Origin: Haloarculaceae archaeon
GTDB taxonomy: Archaea; Halobacteriota; Halobacteria; Halobacteriales; Haloarculaceae
Direction: 5' to 3'
Length of the DNA stretch: 64,000 bases
Assembly (NCBI GenBank): GCA_007122455.1
Contig: SKTU01000006.1
Span: 1-64,000, forward strand
Shown here: piece by piece, positions 58,489 through 64,000 of the stretch
How positions within the stretch are numbered: the first letter of the stretch is position 1
Layout: every line of letters begins with the position of its first letter
Made by a program: the position numbers and the translations under genes
The notes under the pieces: model-generated
Databases searched by the model: none
Seen by the model: only the letters and a program-made list of their open reading frames with translations
What the model was told of the DNA's origin: nothing

Positions 58489-60650
58489 GGTTTCGGTGGG
58501 GATCCGTCGAACGCGTCCATGTCGGCGAAGAAGTTGAGCAGTGCGAACTTCAGCTTCCCCGGTTCGACGTCGATGTGTTCGCTTCGCTCCTCCGGCGGGA
58601 ACGACGGGTAGACGCTGTACTCTCCGAGTTCGACGCGGTTCGACTGCGTGTAGCGCTCGTCGACGAGCACCCTCGCGCCGAAATCCGACGGGGATCGAAC
58701 GACCCGACCGAGCGCCTGTCTCGTCTTTCGGATCGTCGGGATCTCGACGGCGTAGCGCCACCCCTCGTCCGCCCCGTTTCCGAACGCCTCGCCGTAGGCG
58801 CGCTGGACCGCCTCCATTCGGTCGTCGAGGTGCGGGTACGGAACGCCGACGACCACCACCGAGCGGGCGGCGTCGTCGTCGAAGCTGACGCCCTCGGCGA
58901 GGGTCCCCCAGAGGGAGGTAAACAGCACCGCGCCGTCGTCGGCGATGAACTCCCGCTTGAGCTCCTCGGCGGCGACGCCGGGCTCGTCGAGATACGGCGT
59001 CGCGTCGCCACCGAAGCGGTGGTAGTACCGCTCGGCTTCGGCGTAGCTGGGGAAAAACGCCAGCGTGTTCCCCGGCGTGAACCGGACCGCGTCCTCGATG
59101 ACGCCGCCAACCGTCTCTTGAACGCCCGGATCGCCCCGTTGGCTCGCGAACAGCGCAGGGACGTCGACCGCGTACGTCCGGCGGCGGTCCTCGGGGAACT
59201 GTTGACCGTAGGTCATCGTCACCGGCTCCTCGAGACCGAGGACGTCCTCGGCGACGTCGAACGGCCGAAGCGTCGCACTCATCAGCACCGTGCCGTGCAG
59301 CTCTTCGAACAGCGGTGCGGTCACCTCCCGCGGTAGGCAGGTGTAGAGCTCGGCGCGACCGGCGATTCCCGTCTCGGTTCGCCTCACGCCGACGACCGGG
59401 TAGCGGCCGAGGTCGCTGCCGACGTCCATCCAGTGTTCGAGGAACGACGCCGCCGACAGCGTTGGACACTCCTTGCGCGTGGTCGTCTCGCCGTCCTTGT
59501 AGGCCTGTTCGTACCGTCGATCCAGCTCCTCCCCGAGTTCGATGGCCGTTTCGATGTCGACGTCGTACCCCTGGCCGGTGTAGTTGTGGAGAAACGCGAC
59601 CGTGAGATCGTCACGGCCGTCGTCGTTGTCGATCGACACGTCCGTCCACTCGTCGTCGAGGTCGTCCCGGTCGCCGAAGCCGAGTCCGTCCTCGTAGCTG
59701 TCGACGAGCGCGTCCCGGAACGCTTCGATCGCGTTGGCGGCCGGCTCGGCGCGGGCGTCCTCACACTCCGAAAGCTCCTCGAGCGCCGCCTCGAGCGTTC
59801 GCTCGGCGAGCGTTCGCGTCGCGTGATCCCGCGCGGCGTCCGCGACGTTGTGGGCCTCGTCGAAGACGACGATGACGTCCTCCGGGTCCCGACCCATCCA
59901 CCGGAAGAACTGCTCTCGGATCATCGGATCCAGCAGGTGGTGGTAGTTACAGACGACGAGGTCGATCCCCTCCATTCCCTGCTTCAACAGTTCGTAGCCA
60001 CAGAGCCCCGCCTGCTCGGCGTAGTCGTATATCTCCTCCGGGGTTCGGACGTCGTCGTAGAGCCAGCCGTAGAACTCGTCGGTGTTCGTCGTGAGGTTCC
60101 GGTAGTAGCGGTCACAGACGTTCCGTTCCTCCCGGAGCGCCTCGGCGCTGGCGTTCAGCTCCTCCAGCTCCGAGACGACGTCCCCTCGCGCGGCCGTCGC
60201 GTCGTCGTTGCCTTCCCTCGCGGCGTCTAGAAGCTCCGATTCGCGCTCGGACAGCTCGGCGATCTCCGTCTCGACGTCGACGAGTTCGCGGGCGGTGTCC
60301 CGAAGCGCCTGGCACTCCTCGTAGCCGACGTCGATGTGGCACATCGATCCCTTCCCCCGAAAGACGACCGCACGGATCGGTTCGTTTCGCGCGATCGCCT
60401 TCGCCTCCTCGATGAACTGGCGGGTCTGCTGGTGGACGCTCGTCGTGATGACGACGGTCTTGCCCGCGGCCCGCCCGTACTCGAGCGCCGGCACGAGCGC
60501 GGCGAGCGTCTTTCCCGTTCCGCAGGCGCCCTCGAAGAGGACGTCCCGTTCCTCGACGAGCGCCTCGCGAATCCGCGCCATCGCCTCCGCCTGGTTGTCG
60601 TAGGGCTCGGCGTAGGGGAAGAATCGCGACGGGCCGTCAGAGGTCGACAC
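58485..60650 (-). CDS. ATP-dependent DNA helicase, Rad3/XPD-type
   Basis: FEGACGTGKTLAALVPALEYG, VVFDEAHNVADAARD DEAH, Cys residues (MCHIDVGYEEC, NVCDRYY, LCGYE), QALGRVVRSPSDFGARVLVDERY. Confidence 0.93.
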   Translation of the reverse strand: MSTSDGPSRFFPYAEPYDNQAEAMARIREALVEERDVLFEGACGTGKTLAALVPALEYGRAAGKTVVITTSVHQQTRQFIEEAKAIARNEPIRAVVFRGKGSMCHIDVGYEECQALRDTARELVDVETEIAELSERESELLDAAREGNDDATAARGDVVSELEELNASAEALREERNVCDRYYRNLTTNTDEFYGWLYDDVRTPEEIYDYAEQAGLCGYELLKQGMEGIDLVVCNYHHLLDPMIREQFFRWMGRDPEDVIVVFDEAHNVADAARDHATRTLAERTLEAALEELSECEDARAEPAANAIEAFRDALVDSYEDGLGFGDRDDLDDEWTDVSIDNDDGRDDLTVAFLHNYTGQGYDVDIETAIELGEELDRRYEQAYKDGETTTRKECPTLSAASFLEHWMDVGSDLGRYPVVGVRRTETGIAGRAELYTCLPREVTAPLFEELHGTVLMSATLRPFDVAEDVLGLEEPVTMTYGQQFPEDRRRTYAVDVPALFASQRGDPGVQETVGGVIEDAVRFTPGNTLAFFPSYAEAERYYHRFGGDATPYLDEPGVAAEELKREFIADDGAVLFTSLWGTLAEGVSFDDDAARSVVVVGVPYPHLDDRMEAVQRAYGEAFGNGADEGWRYAVEIPTIRKTRQALGRVVRSPSDFGARVLVDERYTQSNRVELGEYSVYPSFPPEERSEHIDVEPGKLKFALLNFFADMDAFDGSPPKP

Positions 60651-60770
60651 GGGGGTGGTTTGGTCGCTCCCGGATAAAAGGGTTGGCCGACCGGAGCGAA
60701 AGTTATCGCTGGCGGCGCTATCGATCGTTGGCGCGTGCGTCGAACTGAGTGAGTTGGAGAGCCGCCGCGA

Positions 60771-60932
60771 TCAGGCCATCGCGTTCAGCATCAGTACGAA
60801 GACGCCGAGGAGGACCCCGAACGCCATCACCGTGCGGGGGTCCATCGTGGGCGCGTTTCGGTCCTCGGCGTCGAAGTATCGGACGAGTCCGGCACTGGAC
60901 ATCAGCCCGCCGGAGTTCTGGCCACTGCTCAT
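60771..60932 (-). CDS. Preprotein translocase subunit Sec61beta
   Basis: Hand translation [53 protein letters not shown]; canonical archaeal Sec61beta; below ORF cutoff. Confidence 0.95.
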   Translation of the reverse strand: MSSGQNSGGLMSSAGLVRYFDAEDRNAPTMDPRTVMAFGVLLGVFVLMLNAMA

Positions 60933-61041
60933 ACTCGCTACTCCGCGCCCGGACGCCTAAGCCTTTCGGCATCCGGTTCGGCGACGGGGGCGTCCGACAG
61001 GACAATCCTTATGCGCACGGCTGGGAAACGTTGGAGTAGTC

Positions 61042-61308
61042 ATGCCGGTTACCCTGAAAGACTTCTATGCGGATTGGTGCGGCCCGTGTAAGACGCAGGA
61101 CCCGATCCTCGACGAGCTCGCGGAGGACTATCCGGGCGTCGAGTTCGAGAAGGTCAACGTCGACGAGGAGCAGGACGTCGCCAACGAGTATCAGGTCCGA
61201 TCGCTTCCCACGCTCATCGTCGAGAACGACGACGGGATCGTCGAGCGGTTCGTCGGCGTCACCCAGCGCGACGACCTCGAGAGCGCACTCGCCAGCGCCG
61301 GCGCCTGA
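61042..61308 (+). CDS. Thioredoxin family protein
   Basis: DFYADWCGPCKTQDPILDEL...VRSLPTLIVENDDG. Confidence 0.95.
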   Translation: MPVTLKDFYADWCGPCKTQDPILDELAEDYPGVEFEKVNVDEEQDVANEYQVRSLPTLIVENDDGIVERFVGVTQRDDLESALASAGA

Positions 61309-61332
61309 GCGGGGCGGCTCCAGTTGTTCACG

Positions 61333-61986
61333 TCAGTAGCGCCCCTCGAGCCACGCCGCCACGTCGGCGATCTCTCCGGGTGTCGTCCCGTGACCGACGT
61401 CGTACCGCTCGAAGCGAACGTCGGCGCCGGCCTCCGTTAGCAGCTCGGTAGCGCGTTCGGCGCGCTGTGGCGGGATCACCCGATCGCGGCTGCCACAGCC
61501 GACGAACACCGGTTTACCGCTCGCCGCGTCGGCCTGCGACTCGTGGGTGGCGGCCAGATAGCCGTTGAGCGCGACGACCCACCGGTAGGCGTCGGGCCGC
61601 TCAAGCAGCGCCGAGAGGTTCGTGATCGCGCCCTGGCTGAAGCCGAGCAGGCCGACGCGGTCGGGATCCAGGTCGTACCGCTCGACCGCGGCGGCGACGA
61701 ACTCGTGGAGGCGATCGAGGCTCCGACGGAACTGCTCGTCGTGGGGCTGGCTGGCGTGGATCCCTCCCGCCGACAGGTCCAGTTCGTACCACGTGTAGCT
61801 GTTCGGCGCACCCATCGGATCCGGCGCACGCACACTGAGAACGTGCAGCTCCTCGGGAAGGCGTGCGCCGATCGGTAGCAGATCCCTCTCGTTCGTTCCA
61901 CGACCGTGAATCAGTACGACTGCGGGCGCGTTCGACTCGACGGTTCCCGGGCGACTGACGTGGACGAGAGGAAGCGATTCGCTCAT
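61333..61986 (-). CDS. Alpha/beta hydrolase (phospholipase/carboxylesterase type)
   Basis: VVLIHGRGTNERDLLPIGARLP, GLLGFSQGAITNLSALL nucleophile elbow, YDVGHGTTP. Confidence 0.9.
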   Translation of the reverse strand: MSESLPLVHVSRPGTVESNAPAVVLIHGRGTNERDLLPIGARLPEELHVLSVRAPDPMGAPNSYTWYELDLSAGGIHASQPHDEQFRRSLDRLHEFVAAAVERYDLDPDRVGLLGFSQGAITNLSALLERPDAYRWVVALNGYLAATHESQADAASGKPVFVGCGSRDRVIPPQRAERATELLTEAGADVRFERYDVGHGTTPGEIADVAAWLEGRY

Positions 61987-62099
61987 GAACCGGATTCGCC
62001 CCAGACCGACAAAACGGCGGCGCTCCCGCGTTCATGTACGCTGGCCTATGTTACCCTGTACCACACATTTATGATGGTGGGCGCCGAAGAGCGACGCGT

Positions 62100-62267
62100 A
62101 TGGCGACCGCGAACGACGACGTTTTCGACGAGTTCCTCATGGACCGTGGCCACGAAACCGAGACCGTATCGTGGCAGCGTGACTATAACAAGAAACGGTG
62201 TCCGGACTGCGGCGGTCTTCACGGCCTCGACGCGTCGACGTGCTCCGTCTGCGGTTGGACGCCCTGA
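62100..62267 (+). CDS. HVO_0416-type small zinc-finger protein (55 aa)
   Basis: MATANDDVFDEFLMDRGHETETVSWQRDYNKKRCPDCGGLHGLDASTCSVCGWTP. Confidence 0.88.
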   Translation: MATANDDVFDEFLMDRGHETETVSWQRDYNKKRCPDCGGLHGLDASTCSVCGWTP

Positions 62268-62326
62268 CCGTTCGTCTCCCGTATCCAAACACGTCGCTTA
62301 TACGGGTGGATGCCCTTAGCCCTCCA

Positions 62327-64000
62327 ATGGCTACGTCCACCCACGTGACACGCCTGTTCGGCGGTCCCGGAAGTGGGAAGACGACGGCTCTACTCGACCG
62401 CGTCGACGAGATGCTCGACGACGGGGTCGAAGTCGAGGAGATCCTCGTCGTTTCCTACACCCGCGCCGCCGCTGCGGAGGTCCGCGAGCGACTCGCCGAG
62501 CGGCTCGACCGGAGCCCCAAATCGCTCCGCGGCAACGTCTGTACGATGCACGCGAAGGCCTACGAGCTGTTGAACCTCTCCCGGAACGACGTCGTCGGCG
62601 AGAAGGAGAAAAAGGAGTTCTGCGAGGAGTACGGCCTCGAGTTCGAGGACGAATACCAGAGTGCCCGCCGCCGGTCGGCCCGCTCGACGACGCTCGGTAA
62701 CAAGATCATCGCCACGAGCCAGTGGCTCCAGCGAACCGAGCGCGAGGTCGCCGACTGGTACGACGTACCCTTCCAGTGGAACGACGAGGAAGTGAGACTA
62801 CCACCCGAGATCGACGACAACGCCCAGACGGGGAACAAATACACCCCGACGTGGCCCTCCAGCGACGACCGCGTCGACATCCCGGAGGCGATCCGAGCGT
62901 GGCGATCGTACAAGGGCGAACACGGACTCGTCGGCTTCGCCGACATGCTCGAGCGCGTCCAGCAGCGCTCGCTCGTCCCGTCGGTCGACCACCTCGTCAT
63001 CGACGAGTTTCAGGACATCACGACACTGCAGTACCGGGTTTACGAGGAGTGGAAACCCCACGTCGACAGCGTCCTCATTGCCGGGGACGACGACCAGGTC
63101 GTCTACGCGTGGCAGGGTGCGGATCCGAACCTGCTCCTCGACGAGGCGGTCGACGAGGACGTCGTGTTGCCGAACAGCTACCGGCTCCCCTCGCGGATTC
63201 TCAACGTCGTCAACACGGAGATCCACCACATCGAGAAGCGTCAGGACAAGGACCTCAAACCCCGGAAGGAGGGCGGCCGCGTCGAGGCGGTGAAGAACCC
63301 CTCGATGTTAGATCTGGTTCGCAACGTCCGCGGAACCCTCGAGGAGGACGAGGACGGCACGGTGATGGTGCTGTTCCGCGCTCGCTATCAGATGTTCCAG
63401 TTCATGGACGAGTTCATCGACGAGGGAATCCCATTCCGTTCGCTGACCGACCAGCGGATGTGGACCGATAGGCTCCAGTCGTACGTCAGCGCGATCGAGG
63501 CACTCGACGCCGACGAGCCGATCGACGCCGCGCAGGCGCGTCGGCTCGGCGAGATGCTCGCCGACTCCGCGTTCGGAACCGGCGACCGAGACGACTACTT
63601 CGAGGCGCTCGAGGAGATCGAGGAGGCCGCCGACACCGAGCGACGCGAAGCGATCGAGGTCGATCCGTCGTTCGTCACCGAACACGCACCGTTCACGCCG
63701 GGTCCGAGATCGGCGGCCGACATGCTCACGAGAGTGTCGAACTTCCAGACGAACTCCGTCAACGCCTACTTCTCGGGCGATTACCGGGGAATGTCCCCGG
63801 ACCGGCTCCGACTCGGGACGATCCACTCGGCGAAGGGTCGGGAGGCCGACCACGTCTTCGTCGCGACCGATCTCACCGAGAAGGTCGTCGAGCAGATGGC
63901 GGCCTCGGTCGAGGATCCGACGGACGTGCCGGGCGTCGAGACGTTCACCAAGGGGACCGACCCGGTTCCGACCCTGACTGACAACGAGCGTCGGGTCTTC
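62327..64000 (+). CDS. UvrD/Rep-type ATP-dependent DNA helicase (truncated by window end)
   Basis: RLFGGPGSGKTTALLDRVD Walker A, LVIDEFQDITTLQYRVYEEW, GDDDQVVYAWQGADP, GTIHSAKGREADHVFVATD; open to position 64000. Confidence 0.93.
   Translation, partial: MATSTHVTRLFGGPGSGKTTALLDRVDEMLDDGVEVEEILVVSYTRAAAAEVRERLAERLDRSPKSLRGNVCTMHAKAYELLNLSRNDVVGEKEKKEFCEEYGLEFEDEYQSARRRSARSTTLGNKIIATSQWLQRTEREVADWYDVPFQWNDEEVRLPPEIDDNAQTGNKYTPTWPSSDDRVDIPEAIRAWRSYKGEHGLVGFADMLERVQQRSLVPSVDHLVIDEFQDITTLQYRVYEEWKPHVDSVLIAGDDDQVVYAWQGADPNLLLDEAVDEDVVLPNSYRLPSRILNVVNTEIHHIEKRQDKDLKPRKEGGRVEAVKNPSMLDLVRNVRGTLEEDEDGTVMVLFRARYQMFQFMDEFIDEGIPFRSLTDQRMWTDRLQSYVSAIEALDADEPIDAAQARRLGEMLADSAFGTGDRDDYFEALEEIEEAADTERREAIEVDPSFVTEHAPFTPGPRSAADMLTRVSNFQTNSVNAYFSGDYRGMSPDRLRLGTIHSAKGREADHVFVATDLTEKVVEQMAASVEDPTDVPGVETFTKGTDPVPTLTDNERRVF

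Overview
This 64 kb window is a high-GC haloarchaeal chromosome segment, mostly dense core genome. Recognisable genes include nadE, a Taw2/Trm5-like enzyme, NMD3, ggt, htpX, paired rhodaneses, three Rad3/XPD-type helicases, a TctCBA tripartite transporter, radA, pspAB-like, ligA, a metY-metX-metY cluster, serB/serA, thrC, a LysW-dependent arginine pathway (argG, argH, lysW, argX, argC, argB, argD, argE/lysK, argF), Sec61beta, and a UvrD-type helicase running off the right edge. Two stretches look accessory. The first, ~7.3-9.9 kb, holds a TnpB/IS605 relic, a 216-bp MITE inserted in a membrane-protein gene, and an AT-richer DUF7344-like membrane protein. The second, ~43.0-47.4 kb, holds FAH hydrolase, MFS and MBL genes between two decayed transposases. 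The most interesting observations, read directly from sequence, are: (1) the MITE with an 8-bp target-site duplication whose in-silico excision restores the ancestral reading frame; (2) an apparently leaderless, Arg-rich 27-codon ORF with two hairpins between a canonical promoter and argG, a candidate arginine-responsive leader; (3) a 111-bp perfectly identical tract between the two metY paralogs, suggesting gene conversion; (4) a 14-bp palindrome over the tctC TATA box; (5) small ORFs below the ORF-track cutoff, including a 27-aa hydrophobic peptide with its own promoter. No CRISPR array, rRNA or tRNA was recognised.
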